DNA of 64,000 nt, taken from contig JASJZH010000006.1 in assembly GCA_037178975.1 (NCBI GenBank), forward strand, positions 6,882,001 through 6,946,000, written 5' to 3'. The position numbers and the translations under genes are program-made. This stretch comes from Oscheius tipulae. Its lineage: Eukaryota; Nematoda; Chromadorea; Rhabditida; Rhabditidae. Below the pieces are notes generated by a model, which saw only the letters and a list, made by a program, of their open reading frames with translations, was not told the DNA's origin and made no database searches. Position 1 is the stretch's first letter, and each line of letters begins with the position of its first letter. Shown in pieces: positions 49,887-63,400 of this stretch.

Positions 49887-50545
49887 TCTGTTCATAACTG
49901 TGATACACTGTTACAGTAAAGTATAGCTGGCAGATCGTGCTCCAGCCTTCCAGACGATCCCTTTGCACTAGTTCTATTCTTGGGTGGTCTCAGGAGGACC
50001 TCCCGCATCGGGTTGCTCCTCCCTCGCGCACGTCCATATAACCCCTGTCCGAAAACGGCTGCTCTGCTGCGCAGCACACGGAACTTCGCCTTGCAGACTG
50101 TCATCTACAGTAATCTTATTCAGTTTTCATTTTTCTTCTCTCTTTTTGTTGCTCTTTCTAGCATTAAAAGTTCCTAATGACTTATTATTTGCCTGGCTAT
50201 AAGACCCCGGGAGGAAGAATGGGTTAAGCGGGAAATACCCGACCGGATGGACTGGTCAGCACGTCATGAACAATGGGCTCACTCCTGTTTGTTCCAGTGA
50301 TTCACTGGTCGACTGAGTGAGCATGAGCTGCTTCAACAGAGACTCCCTCAAATACACCGACCACCCTCGGACACTGACCACTTGCTCACAAAACTTCCGC
50401 AAATAACTGCCGCCTCTGAAATGTTCGAAAGGGCACTAGGTGTCAATATTTTCCTACGAACTCTTTTCACGAACACCCGTTCGCTTTTTGAAAGATCTTT
50501 ATGCCTCACTCTTCCGCATTCCCACTCATTTTCCAATTTTCAGCT
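49887..50545. other. Upstream region of the astacin gene
   Basis: No gene is seen. It ends in a candidate SL acceptor (TTTTCAG, to 50543) two bases before the astacin ATG. Confidence 0.5.
50536..50543 (+). other. Candidate SL trans-splice acceptor (astacin gene)
   Basis: AATTTTCAG lies immediately upstream of the ATG at 50546. Confidence 0.5.
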
Positions 50546-53097
50546 ATGTTAAAGCGTTTAGCCATTTTGGCTAATATACTTACAGTATGGGCAGTGATGC
50601 CGAATAAATTGAACCTAAACGATGACAGTTTGGTAAGGATTCGATTTTTCCATATTTTACCATAAAATCTTTAGCTGTTCGACCGGACCACGCCAGAATA
50701 TGAGACAGTACTGACACCAGCAGACTTTGAGATGGGTTCTCAGCTCTCGGAAGCCATGCAGTTTACCAACGGAGATTCTTGGGATTCCGACGCAATGTAC
50801 GGAACGACCCTTTTCGAAGGAGATATCGCTAACCCGAATGTAAGTTTTGAACTGTTTTCCTAGAGTCTGACCAGACATCTGGGTAAATAAGCTTCTGGAC
50901 GACCTTTTGTGTTGTGCAACACTTTTGGCGCAGACTATGCTACAATAGAAGTTCCTCACAAAAAACACGAAGCCGCCTCTTTTGAACTTCTGACTTTCAG
51001 CTCAATGCCTCGACCATTGACCTTTTCATGAATGGCGGTGGAGTTGACTCAAGCGACGGGACCAGAAACTACAATGCCATCAAGAATAGACATCAACTCT
51101 GGCCAAATGGCCGTATTCCGTACACGATCAGCAGTCAATACAGCAGCTACAGGTGAATTTTTTGATCGACTAAAATCGCAAACACACTTGAGACAAAGTG
51201 TCCGATTATTTGCTAAATGCGATGTAAGAAAGCAAAGTGCACAAAGTTATCAGTAGCCGCTGCTGCGTGAGAGCAAAGAGTCCCGAACCTATCGTGCGTC
51301 GCACTTGAAATGATCCTTCGCTGATGCTCTGAAAAAAGCGCTGTCCGCGCCCAACTTTGACTGGTCATTTGTTTGCACGCGCAAAACAAAGCGCGTCACA
51401 ACAAACGGACACTGCTCAAAACTTGAGCGAGAGAAGGTGAATAGGCAGAGCTGGCTTGAGTCTCGATCACCTGCACAAACGATTTTCGCGAAACAGTGAG
51501 CAAAAAATGTTTCTTTTCAGTCGCTCGCTGATCGCTTCATCAATGGAAGATTATGCCAAAGAGACTTGTATCCGGTGGGTGCCCAAGGAGGCCTCCGATA
51601 CCAACCACGTCTACATCTACCCCGACAGAGGATGTTATTCAATGGTCGGAAAGATGGGTGATCTTGAATCATGTACAATTTCTGAAGGAAACTTCAGGGG
51701 GAAAGCAAGTTATCTCTCTTGGCTCCGGATGTATCCAGAAAGGTATCATCATTCACGAGCTGATGCATGCTGTCGGTTTTTTCCACGAACAGAGCCGAAC
51801 CGATCGCGATGATTTCATCACAATCCATTGGCAGAATATCCAAAGTGGCATGCAGGGACAGTTTGAAAAGTACGGAACTGGAACGATTCAAGCCCTTGGA
51901 ACCACCTACGACTACTCGTCGATTATGCACTACGGACAGAAAGCTTTCTCTAAGAACGGTCAGCCTACCATGGTCCCAAAGCAGAAAGGAGCTCAGATCG
52001 GACAGAGAAACGGTTTCTCGAAAGTTGACACTTTCAAGATCAACACCCTCTACGGCTGTCAAGGTTCGTGCTAGTTGTGAACTACTAATACTCTGTTGAA
52101 GTTGGTCCTACTGTGCCAACCGTTGCTCCTGCTACTTCTACCGCTTCCTCCACTGGTGCTACAACAAAAACTCCATTCACTGGAGAGTGCAAGAACACTA
52201 GAGGTGATTGTGATGATCTGTCTAAAAATGGTAGGCTTGAAAAAGAAACATATAGACAAAGAGATTAGGTTGGTGCAGTAGAAACCCAGACTGGATGAAG
52301 AGCTACTGTCCCATTTCTTGTGGATTCTGCAAGCCGGACAAAAGTACGTTGTTTAGAATCCCAAAGAATTATTCACGTTTTCAGAGCCTGAGCCTACTCT
52401 TCCGAACCCCAAGCCCATCAATCCTCTTGCAACCCTTCGTCCTACCACAGAATACCCAACGCCTCCGACGGTCTACCCCACTGCACCAACCATCTACCCT
52501 ACAGCACCTACTCTTGTCACTGTCAAGCCACCAACTACTTCAGATTGTGAGGATTACAGAGTCGACTGTCCTGCCCTGGTTAAGCAGAGGTAATCTTTTG
52601 CATTTTGAAAGTAATATAACAGTTCAGATACTGCTACCTGTCTGCTAGCTTCATGAAGAGCTACTGTGCCATGAGCTGCGGCTTCTGCTCGAAGCCGATC
52701 CCCACCGAGATTCCTGACACGACCCCACATCCGACTGTTGTGACTGACACCCCACTTGTAACTTTCTACCCAACCAGGTAAACACTCCCTTCAAATTTAG
52801 ATTGAAAAATAGCCCTGCGCGCGAATGTTAGTAAAGACTAATTGGAACAGATGATATCAGTGATGGTTGTCAATCAATGTCCCGGAATTTGTGACCTTCA
52901 ATGGGGTGACCACAGCTGAGAAATGAACTTTCAGTCCCCGCCCTCGACCTACCTCCGGCACTGCAGCTCCTCCTACTCCACTGCCATGCAAGGACAAGAA
53001 GCACTTTTGTAGTCATTGGAAGAGTGCCGGCTTCTGTGAGGGCATTTTCGCTGCCTACATGAAGAAAAACTGTCCAGCGTCGTGTGGTCACTGCTAG
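50546..53097 (+). CDS. nas-15: Astacin metalloprotease with C-terminal ShKT domains
   Basis: The start at 50546 gives a signal peptide (MLKRLAILANILTVWAVM) and a propeptide with the FEGDI motif. The catalytic domain begins RHQLWPNGRIPYTISSQYSS. The zinc motif HELMHAVGFFHEQSRTDRD matches HExxHxxGxxHE, and SSIMHYG is the Met-turn. After GCQ come Thr/Pro-rich linkers and three six-cysteine ShKT domains: ECKNTRGDCDDL...SYCPISCGFC, DCEDYRVDCPAL...SYCAMSCGFC, and PCKDKKHFCSHW...NCPASCGHC at the end. The architecture fits nematode NAS subgroup II. The position next to trap-2, ile-2 and the PPTase suggests nas-15 (from memory of C. elegans gene order). It is secreted, and its substrates are unknown. 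A 370-nt intron interrupts the catalytic domain near 51151. Confidence 0.88.
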
Positions 53098-54483
53098 CTC
53101 GAGTCATGAGCATTCCCATATAGTCTCCTCTGCGATACTGAGATTCTCTTTTCCAAACCAAAAACGAGCAGTCAGCTCCATTCCGTCATTTATGTCGACG
53201 TTATGTGTATGTTCAATTACCGGTGAACAATCCTGTCCTCCGACTGTCTGTCTTTCTCAAATGCCATAAATTTTCTATTTAACTAAACAGTTTCTGTCAT
53301 TTTCCCACATGTTCTTGATATATGTGATTGCAACAATTGGGGAAATGTCTTGTGACACGGCAGCCACCCTACCCTTGTTCACTGACTGCCGCGTCGTCTG
53401 ACTCTGCCTTTAACTGCCGCCAGCTGAGGGATTTCGCGGACAAAACAAGTAAATTTCCATGGAAAACTCGTCAATTTATCACCCTCTCTTTGTAAATTTT
53501 TAATTTCAGCCTTTTCTGTTTTCTTTTCGGTCTCTAAGATCAGAAAGATCGTTTTCCAAGCACAAACACAAACTTTAAACTTTGTTTCAACTCTAGAAAA
53601 AAACATTTTCGTCAAAAAAGATCCTGTTTCAGCTCTAAAGGATCCATGAAAACAGACAATTGAGCTCAAGATTCCCGTGTTTCGGAGGTGTCCAGGTAGT
53701 ATTCGAGTGTCTTGTTTCCCGTGTTTACTAGCCGCACCGCGACCGCCCGCGTCGCTCCGTTCGAAAAAATGTATATGCGCGCCGCTCTCGTATGTCTAAA
53801 GGCTTTTTTTCCCTTTATGTTTTAAAAACTTGCTGAAAAGTGTTTTAAAACATTCCCAGATTTATTAGCCACAAATTCATTGCCTTTTTGGCTGCCCCCT
53901 GTGAGTATGTGTCCCCGAGACGAAGTTATTTCCAGTCTAGTTACGTCAGCTGTTTTTGTTCTTGTGGACAATATATCTATATATCTATGCTTTGAACAAA
54001 TTCTAAAGCACTACTTTAACGATGCTTTATGCCAAAATATGACCCATTTGTTGACTGTATTGGCAGTGGACATTTATCAACAGTTATCGATTTTGATTTC
54101 TCCCCACTCGAAGACACTGCATCATTCTCAAGTGTTTTTTAACTAAAGAAATCCTTTTGCTTGCTTCTATAAAGTTTCCAGGATCAATATGCGTCTCACT
54201 GATCTTTTCCAAGCTTCTTCTATTGAGCAAAAGCTCTTGTTATTCGTTCTCAGAATACGAACCATTTCATCCAAGCGACCGAATAAGTACGTGGTTTTCC
54301 GCTGTCCAGTTTCGAAACAGCTGGTGTCGGCGGGGGCCGGCGGGGACAAGTCATTCCCCCAATAGCCGTTCTTTTATGGGTCCTCTTTTTTCTTATCTTT
54401 CTTTGCTCGTCTTCAGCTAAAAGCTTCTCCTTTAGGGTAATTCGTCCAAATGGACATCCTTTAGCAAGAAACCGAGTTCAACA
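53098..54483. other. Intergenic, 1.4 kb
   Basis: This holds the astacin 3' flank and the upstream region of the large Lys-rich gene. Frames of 60-96 codons have no recognisable content. TTCTCCTTTAG near 54435 could be the acceptor of a 5' leader exon for the downstream gene. Confidence 0.5.
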
Positions 54484-57400
54484 ATGTCACAGCAAAGTGA
54501 GTTCGATTTTATTTTCGATTAGAAATCAAAAACGTTAGGAGCGACAGATTTGACGTGCAACGAGACACTGCCGCTCGATGAAGAGCCGAGGCTATCCGGA
54601 CAGCAGGTGATTTCCTTGTATAATTTTATTCATTGGTTTTCAGCCGACTGTTCGACGTTTCCAAGTAGCCAGTACCCCGTCACAGGGGCCGTTCAGAGTG
54701 AACTATCCACCTGGTCAAGCACCACCACAGCAGAAAACTTACACCGCTTCACAGATAGCGAGAGTTAGTAATTTTCCTCTATCCTTACTAAGCTTACCAT
54801 TTTCAGCCAGTGGCTTCTCGTTCGTATACGGTTGCCAATCCGGCACCGCCAAGAAATGTTATTGGAGGTAGTACAGGGATTCATAACATTAGCAGTACCA
54901 GTAATACTTCGACTCCAATTCATCGTGGATTTGTGGCTCCAAATAATGTCACGCGCGTGATCCGGCCAGGTTAGTCGTCTCCGAGTACGTCTTCAGTTAA
55001 ACAAAAACTTCAGCTCCCCAGCAATCTGACCATGATCATGGTCCAGTCACCTTCACGACCCATGCGACTCATCAAGTCCCGATCGTTCGTCATCCGCTGT
55101 AAGTATAATTCTTAAAGGCTGTTTATTTTTGTTTCAGAGATAATAGATTTGATATACATGGTACCCGTCATTCTCATACCCCGCAGCCAGTCCATCAGGC
55201 CAACCTTCCAAGTCCTTTCGTAAATTCTTTGAGGTAATAGCAAGTGTTTCTGTTTCACACTTATTTAAGGCTAACGCAGGCCCCACCTGCTCCTCCAGCA
55301 GGTTCGAAAACTGCTCAGGGTCTTCTGAACGTCGTTCAATCGATGAACCGTCACAGCACATCACCTTCTTTGGGCCAATTCAATCAGAGTATCTTTGGAG
55401 CCCAACACTATTCGCAGACTAACTATGGAACTGGAGCTAGCACGTCGAGAATAGTTGGAGCTTCACCGGTGTGTTCAATTCTAGCTATTCATCCTACTAT
55501 AATTTTCAGATCATCCCTCATCCGAGATTCAGCGCCCAGAATAATGGCAGTGGTAACAAGGTTGTACACTCGACTCCTGGAGTTGTTAGGGTAAATATGC
55601 TTAACGTAATGGTTCCATTCAATGTTTTCAGTTCCAAACAACAACGCCGGCAGCTCCGATGAGTCACATCCAGACGCCGGCCATTCACCGCGTTCAGACG
55701 ACAACACCTCACATCATTCACGGAAACTCTGGTAAACCTTTTTATCTTTCTCTTATAGTGTGGATTTTTAGGCAGCCAGTTCGTTCATCCTGCTGCTGGT
55801 TTGATGGGAATCGCTCAAACTACTGTCAATACACCTTCTCCCCGTCCATCAATTTTAAGAAAACCCAGTACTCCTGGCTCTGCTGCTAAGAGGAAACTGG
55901 GTTTCGGGACAGAACTTCCCGGCACATCGGCTGGAACCATTTCTGGAGCTTCCGCCAGCCCTAGGTGGATATCTAGCTTTCTTCCAATATCTAGACTTTA
56001 GCATGTCCAGCGTTCGAAGCATTATTCAAAACACCAATGATGCCACAAACAGTGTTGCTAAGGCTCTGGGATCAGTTGCTGCGCCTGTCACGAATGGAAC
56101 TGAGGGGGAGAGTCCCAGAAAGCGACCAAGAAAGCAGCAGTTTGACAGTTCTCAACATGAGCCTATGATGATGGCCGTTGGAATGGAAGCCATCAAGACT
56201 CCCATTTGGGAGCTTCCTCGAGATCATCCAATGGCTCAGTAAGAAAATAAAAATACTTTTGAAATATAACAACATTAGGGAGTACTTCCGAAACATGCAA
56301 ATGATTCCGCCGGAGAAGAAGAAACGTGGACGACCTCGTGCGGACGCTACTCGTTCAAGTGAGACTTATTAAAAAAAAGCAATCTCTGCTTCTTCCAGAT
56401 GCCACCGCAGATCAGTTTATGGTTCAAACAGGAGTTCGCCGAGTTTTCGTCCCAATGGATCAACTTCCCAATCAGGCCATCTCTCACATTGCTCAGCAAC
56501 AGAACCAAATGCTCAATCCTGGCATGTCAAACCCCGGTGAGACTAGCTTCTTTTGTTTTGTTTTAAGAAACACATTACAGCCGCCGCTGCAATTGCTGCT
56601 GCTTTGGAAGCTGTCGGTCTTCAGAACACCTTCAACACTCAAGCTTCCACAAGTCGCACTGTCGTCGGAAACACTCTCCATAATCTCAATCCTAACCAAA
56701 CTGTAAAGGAGGCTCTCTCGCAAATGGCTGCCGACAAGGCCAAGGTGGATCTGGAGAGGAAGACAGCGGAACAAGCAGAAGCAAAAGCCAGAGCCGATGC
56801 CATCGCTAGAGCCCACTCGGCTGCCCAAATCGAACAAGTGCGCGCTGCTGTTACTGCTTCTCATGCTACCAAGGGAGCTCCGGCCAAGGGTCGTCCAACA
56901 GCAGAAAAGAAGAAAGCAGCGGCCGCTGCCGCCGCCGCAGCCGCTGCCAATGATCCGAAGGTCACGACATCAAAGAAAGAGAGCAGGGAGGTGGCAACAA
57001 AGAGGGCTCCAGCAAAAAAAAAAACTGCTCCTAAGAAGGGTGCAGCCAAGGCGAAGAAGCCTGTGGAGAAAGAGGTCAAGGATGAAGTTGAAGAAGAAGT
57101 AAAAGGAAAGCTTAAAAGTCCAAAGAAAAAGAAGATTATCAAGAAGAAGAAAGTAGTCAAAGGCGCTGCTGTCAAGGTAAAACATTTCTTCAATCTGCCA
57201 AATCTATCTTTTCAGAAAGTGGTCGCGAAGAAGGCCCCGCCAAAAGAGATGACCATCGCGGAACAAGAAAACAATGCACTCTGCTATTTGACAACCTTGA
57301 TGCGTGGAAATCTGAGGCAGAAAGCACTTCTAACCAAATCGGAGACGGTCACGAAAATGGGTCTACTGAAAAGATATTTTCCTAATGCGAGTGACAACTA

Positions 57401-60400
57401 CATTCTTCTCAAAGAACATGTTTTAGAAATACCGTCAAGTTGACGAGCCTGTTCCTTCCATACGTACCAACAGACCGAAACTGTTCTTTGAACGCTATAA
57501 CAGTCGTTGGAATCACTTCAACAAGATTGAGAATGTAAGATAATCAGCTCTCTTTTTTACTTCTACTGTTTCAGTTGGAAAAGGCCTACGATGATAAAAA
57601 GACTGCCAGGAAGATCCAGAAACTAAATGACAACATTCGAAATAGGCTGAGGAAGCAGTGCAAGATCACGGCAAAGGTGATAGTTGTCCAAAAAACGGTT
57701 CCATTGAAATACTCAGAATGCCGTCAAGCAGCTAGAGCCGAAACTCCTACATTTCTGCAAACTGAACAGGCTCAGGGCCCCGGAACTGAAAAGCCGGAAG
57801 AGGTTTGTCAAAATTCTGACAAAAGTGTACATGGATAGGATTGAAGCTTTTGTGGTAGGCTCTTACCACTTCTGTTCTAATTCTCTAATTTTTAGAAGGA
57901 GAACTATCCTCATATCCGGAGGAAGAACGAGAAGCAAAAGGAGGCTGAGGCAGAGGCAGCAGAAAAGAAACAAGAAGAGAAGGAGAAGCAGACGGATTTT
58001 GCCATGAAATGTATCCGACTGCTAAAGAAGAGAGTGAGGACTGGAAAAGTCGAGAAGAAGTTTATTGGAGAAGGAGAGTCTCGGACCCTGGTCCAAACTT
58101 TTTCGAAGAGCATGGGTCGCTGTCGCTACGAATTCACTGCCAGTGAAACACGGAAGAAAAATCCGAAGAGCAAAAAGGTGGTCAAAACCAAGAAGGCTCT
58201 CAAAGTTGCTGATAAGCAAGACAAGAAGAAGCTCAGAGAGCGTTTGGCCAAGCTGAGGGCGAAGGCGTCTGCAAAAGTTAAGCCTGCGGAAACTGCTGCA
58301 TCGAATGTTGAGGTCAAGAAAGAGAAAGACGAACAAGGTATTGAAGCGAACAGTTCTCAAAGCAGCGTAGCAGCTCTGCTAACTAGGCCATCGAAGAAGG
58401 CTAAGAATGGTACCTCGACTAAGCTGGGAAACGCTGCATCTCTTCCGGTAGCTAAACCTTCAAATACGTCAGCAATGAACAGTCTGGTCTCTGCTTTGAA
58501 CGCCGCCAGATTTCCATCTTCCTCACCTGCACCTGGTCCATCTACATTTGCGCCTGCCGGACCATCAACTGCTTCCGATTTACCGGGACCGTCCACATCA
58601 AAAACTCTTTCGAGTGCATCAGATGATTTCTGTCCAAAGGTGCTCGTCTCCATTGCCAAGGCCAGCTCGAAGAAGCCGATACATAGGAGGATCATCAAAG
58701 TGGCCAGCGAGGATGAAGTTGTGGCTCGTCTTCTGGCCGATGCTCGCTGTCGATCACTCTCTCCGGCGGTGAAATACGTGGTCGCTACTCCAGAGGAACT
58801 GAAGAAAGATGCTGAAGATAAGAAGAGGAGACTGAGAAAAGTGGATGACAACACAAGGAAAAGTGTACTTTCAAAGCTTCAAGAGACCGCTGACAACGGT
58901 ACTTTGATCGGTCTTCAAGATTCTCTCAAAGAAACTGCGGAGAGAGAAAGCACTAGTACGACAGCTGAAGTGAAGCCGGAAGTTAAGGACGAACCTCCTT
59001 CAGATGAGCCGGAAGTGAAGCAGATCTTGAAACCAACACAACCTGTCACGAAACCAGTCGCTTCAAATGAGAAGCCAGTCAAGGAAACTTTGATAAAGGC
59101 CAACAAGAGTATCTTGATTCCTGCTGCTAGTCAGCCTGCTCCTGTTCCGGCAATTGCTAAAGTTCCTACAGCGGCTTCTGGTTCTGTCCCCAAACCGAAA
59201 CCTGCCCACAAATGGAAAGATATTCGACCACAAGAAGTTGCTCAGCCGGTGGTCAAAAACATCAGAGGTAACTTTTAAGCATTATATTTAAAAAAGTATG
59301 GTTTTCAGAAAGTGTCAAAGAATCCATCAGCAAGTACAATTCTACTTTGGCTAAAGCTTCTGCAACGTCCGAGAAGAAGAATTCGACCGAGTCAGTCGCC
59401 GTCCCTACTCTACCGAAAAAGGCGAAGACTGCTCTTCAACCTTGGCAGATACTTCGTTCAAAGAAGATTTTGAAGGAGATGGGAATGTGGAGAAGTAAGA
59501 AGGTAGCTGATAAGAAAGATGCCAGTCCTGCCAAACTGTCAAAACCCAAGAAGGCTCGAGCAATGCGTCGACTTTCGCTGAGGACGATGACGGCCAAGCG
59601 ACTTGCGATGAACTATCTCCGGGAACTGAGAAAAGAGAAACTGCAAGTCTCTGCTCTGCCCAAAAAGACGGAGAAGCAGAAATTGGTCAGAAAGAAGAAG
59701 AAGGAGCGCCACAACAACAAAGTCACTAAGTTCTTTGCTTTCCTGGAAAAGTCAAGAATCCTCCGAGTGGCCAGCAAAAAGAAGAAGAGCAGGAAGCTGA
59801 AGCGGATGACTCCTCTTCAGAAGAAAAAGTTTGCGGCAGCGCTTCATAAAGCCAAGCAGACCGGCAAAGCTCCCCTGAAAGTCAAAAAGGCTCTGAAAAG
59901 GAAGCTAAAAACTGTTGTCGCCGCTAATAAGACCGTTCCTGGAACTGCAGCAACCAAGACACTGAAGAAGAACGTTAAGGAAAGAAAGAAGGATAGTGTG
60001 CCGAAAAAGGACAAGATGAAAAAGATCAAGAAGGCCAAGGCAACCGGAAAGCAAAAAGTTTCCAAAGCAGTTGTGAAGAAGAATAAAAAAGCAAAGGCTT
60101 GTAACATAAATATCTTCAACAGCCCATTTTTCAGAAATCTCGTGCTCTCAAAAAAGCTCGTTATCCACTGACCAGAGCTGACAGATGTGCCATCGAGGAA
60201 GTCGTTGATTCTCTAGCCTCGGCCGTATCTTTTGAGCTTGACAAGGATCAAAAAGAGGTACTTATGTAACAAAATAAAAACAACTTGCAATTTTCAGAGG
60301 GATGCCTTCGAAAACAGATCAGCTCTTCGAAATCTCAAAGGATGTCCAATCATGTCGAATGGAATGTCTGAGCTCAATCGGGTTCTTCGAGCTCAAAAAG

Positions 60401-63400
60401 CTCGTCAGAGAATGGAAAATTGTGAGTTCTTAACATAAAATCAATCTCAAGACATGATTAAGATTCTTTGCGTCAAGTGTTCCCAGCGTCACCTCCAAGG
60501 AGCGTACACAGGCCAGAAGATTTTGATTTCCGTTCCAACAACGTCTCCATTCCGACTGACTATGAGAAAAGCAAAGAGTATGTTCACGAAGCACCCCTTG
60601 AAAAATTACATTTTCAGTTGGTGGGCAGCGGTGACAGGATCGAAGAAGGTGCGATCTCGTAATTGTAAGACAAGAGCTGAAAAGCGTCACGAGAAGATGA
60701 TTCGTCTACTGAAGAAGCTGAAGGCAGAGATGAAGCAGAACGCCAAGAAACCAACAGAGAAGCCGGCTGCGGAAGATGGCAAAGACGAGAGAATTTACAT
60801 TGCTCCAGCTGAAACCTCGGAGAAGAAGATCACCTTCGTTGCCTTCCAGAAACTGTTGCGCAAAATGCATCCGTCCAGAAGAGTTGCGATTCTCAGGAAG
60901 GTCAAAAAGCGCATGTTTGATGTGAAGAGGAATCTTCGTCTGAAGCAGGCTGAGGACAAGATGGAAAGACGAAAGGCTCGCAGGTTGAAGAAGAAGAAGG
61001 AGAAGAAGGCTAAACGAAAGTTAAAGAAGCTGAAGAAGATCAAAAAAGCTAAGAAGAAGGCTGAAAAGCTGGCCGCAGCCGAAGCAACGAAAAGTGATGC
61101 TGCAGTCAAGAAAGAGAAAGAAAGTGCAGAAGCAGGAAGTTCCCAGCAACTCGCGTGCGAAGAAGGTCTCTCTGTTCCGCCTGTCGCAATGGAAGTTGAA
61201 GTGGAAACTACAGTTGATAGTCCGAAGAAGAGACAGAAGGGACGTGCTACGAAGAGCAAGAAGCAGTCTGTAAAGAAGACAACCAGTGTTGTTGCTCCTG
61301 TTGTCGACTACAGGCAGTTTCTTCGTCCGATTGACAGAGAATGTAAGTTCTCATTCCTTTTTGTCTTAACAAACAATTTTCAGTAACTTTTGCCGACATT
61401 TTCGCTGAAGCGGACAAAGAAGATGAGGCTGAAGCACCCAAATTCAAGGCTCTGAAGCTTTCGGCGATTAAAGTTGCTGAGAAGTCTTCCGCCAAGCCAA
61501 TGGCCTCAAAGGCTTCGAAGGACGAGAAAAAGGAGAAGGAGGGTAAGGCATCGAAGAAGGTTGGCAAGAAGAAGTCAAAGAAAGCAGCGAAGAAGGAAAG
61601 CAACAAGAAGAAGGTAGTGAAAAGGATTCGTCTGAACCCTGCTCGTCGTCATCTGATTCGTCTCTATGGTCGTGGAAGCAGACTCCGTGTGACGAAACGC
61701 TATCGCAGGAAGATCCGAAAGGCAAAGAAAGCTGTGAAGCTTGCCAAGGAAATGACGTCTAAGCGCAACATAGAACGTTGCGCTATGTTGAAAGAGTCAA
61801 AGAAGTACAAGCTAGCATTGGAGAAGGCTAAATGGCTTCGCAATGGAAGAGGAAGTAAGGAGGCCAAGAAGTTCCTTCTGGAAGAGTGGAAGCTCAAGCT
61901 AAAGTCCATGAAAAAGGTTCGAAAGCTGAAGAAGAAGAGAAGAGAGGCGGAGAAGAAACTGAAGGAGAAGAGGAAGGCCCAACAAAAAGCTGCGGCAGAG
62001 CAACTGGTCAAAAAACAAGGAATGAAACCCTCTGTTGCTAAAAGACACGTCAAGAGAACCATAAGATTACCTTACAGTCATCCAACAGCTCAAGAGTAAG
62101 ATTTTGCTTAAATTGCTTATATTATCAGTTTGGTTTCAGTATTGCTGTTAGGAGGTTCAGAGACTACCAGGATACCCTTTTAGAACAACTGGACACGGAC
62201 AGAAAGGTTCTGCTTATGTTTGAGCAGTACCTGAAGACCTGGGATCCTGCCTCGTACAACAAACTTCAGAAGGACATAATTCGCGATTACGGTACTTTCA
62301 TAATTAAACTGTTTAAACGGCTAGTTTCAGAGCCCGGTGACTCTCCCGATACGATTTCGAGGAAAAAGCTGGCCAGAATTCGTGTGACTCTTCTTCGTCC
62401 ACAGATCGAGCTGCCTCCTCCCAAGCGCCCTCCTCACATCGAGGCTTGCGACGTTGTCATTATCAATCCGAGCAAGGCAACAATGAACAGCACCATTACT
62501 GTAATTGGCTATAACCAAAACTTCATAACAACCTTTTCAGAGCAGCTCTCCGTTCTGGGAAGCTCCAACATGTTCCAAGAATGACAACAACAGAAGGATT
62601 CTCCGAAATGGGCATATGACTTCGGATCGTCCAGATGACTGGAAACCGCTGGACATGACTCCAAGAATCATTTACCCCGATGAAATGGCACAGTGGTGTA
62701 CCGAAGACCAACGCGACATGGTCCTCGGCAATCTGGACGAAGTCTATGAGAAGTATTTGGCCAGTCTTGGCCCTGAGTAAGTTTGGCATTCTTTGCATTT
62801 ATAAATGGTCAATTACAGTGCTCCAATTGATGTCCCGGATGACGATTCTGCCGACTTTGAGGAGAAACCTGTTGTTCAAGGAGTGTCAAGAAGAACCTTG
62901 ATATTCAAACACAAGGGCAACGAAGAAGTGACCTTCTTGGGCGAAGTCACAAAGCCGAAGTTGGAGCTCGTCGGTAGAAATAATGGCAACGATATGAAAT
63001 GATCGATTTAATTTAGATGAGACTGACAGTCCGATGAACGATCCAAAGACGAAAGCTCATTGGTCTATGAATCGTGAGCTGCTAGCTACTTCCTACAAAG
63101 ATATCTACGATACTTCCTGCCTGATGGTCCAAACAATGTAGGCCTTTTTGTTCATTCCCTTATAATGACTTGATTTGAGGCTCCACATGAAAGCGAGCTT
63201 GTGCCCCGAAGAAAAACCAGCTGAAGTTGCTCCTCCAGCTACTCCTGAACCAGTGGTTGTTGTTGAGAAGAAGAAGCCGGCTCCAGCACCTCGTGCCAAA
63301 AAGCAACCCAAGACAGGAAAGAAGGCCCAGAAGCAGCAGAAAGCTGCAGCTCAAGCTAAGAAGGATGCCAAGAAGGAGCCTGCTAAGCCTCGTGCAACTC

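Noticed and set aside
56861-57193. Long minus-strand frames opposite the Lys-rich gene (Phe/Leu/Ala-rich)
   Set aside because: These are antisense shadows of AAG/GCC-rich coding sequence, which gives CTT/GGC codons on the other strand.
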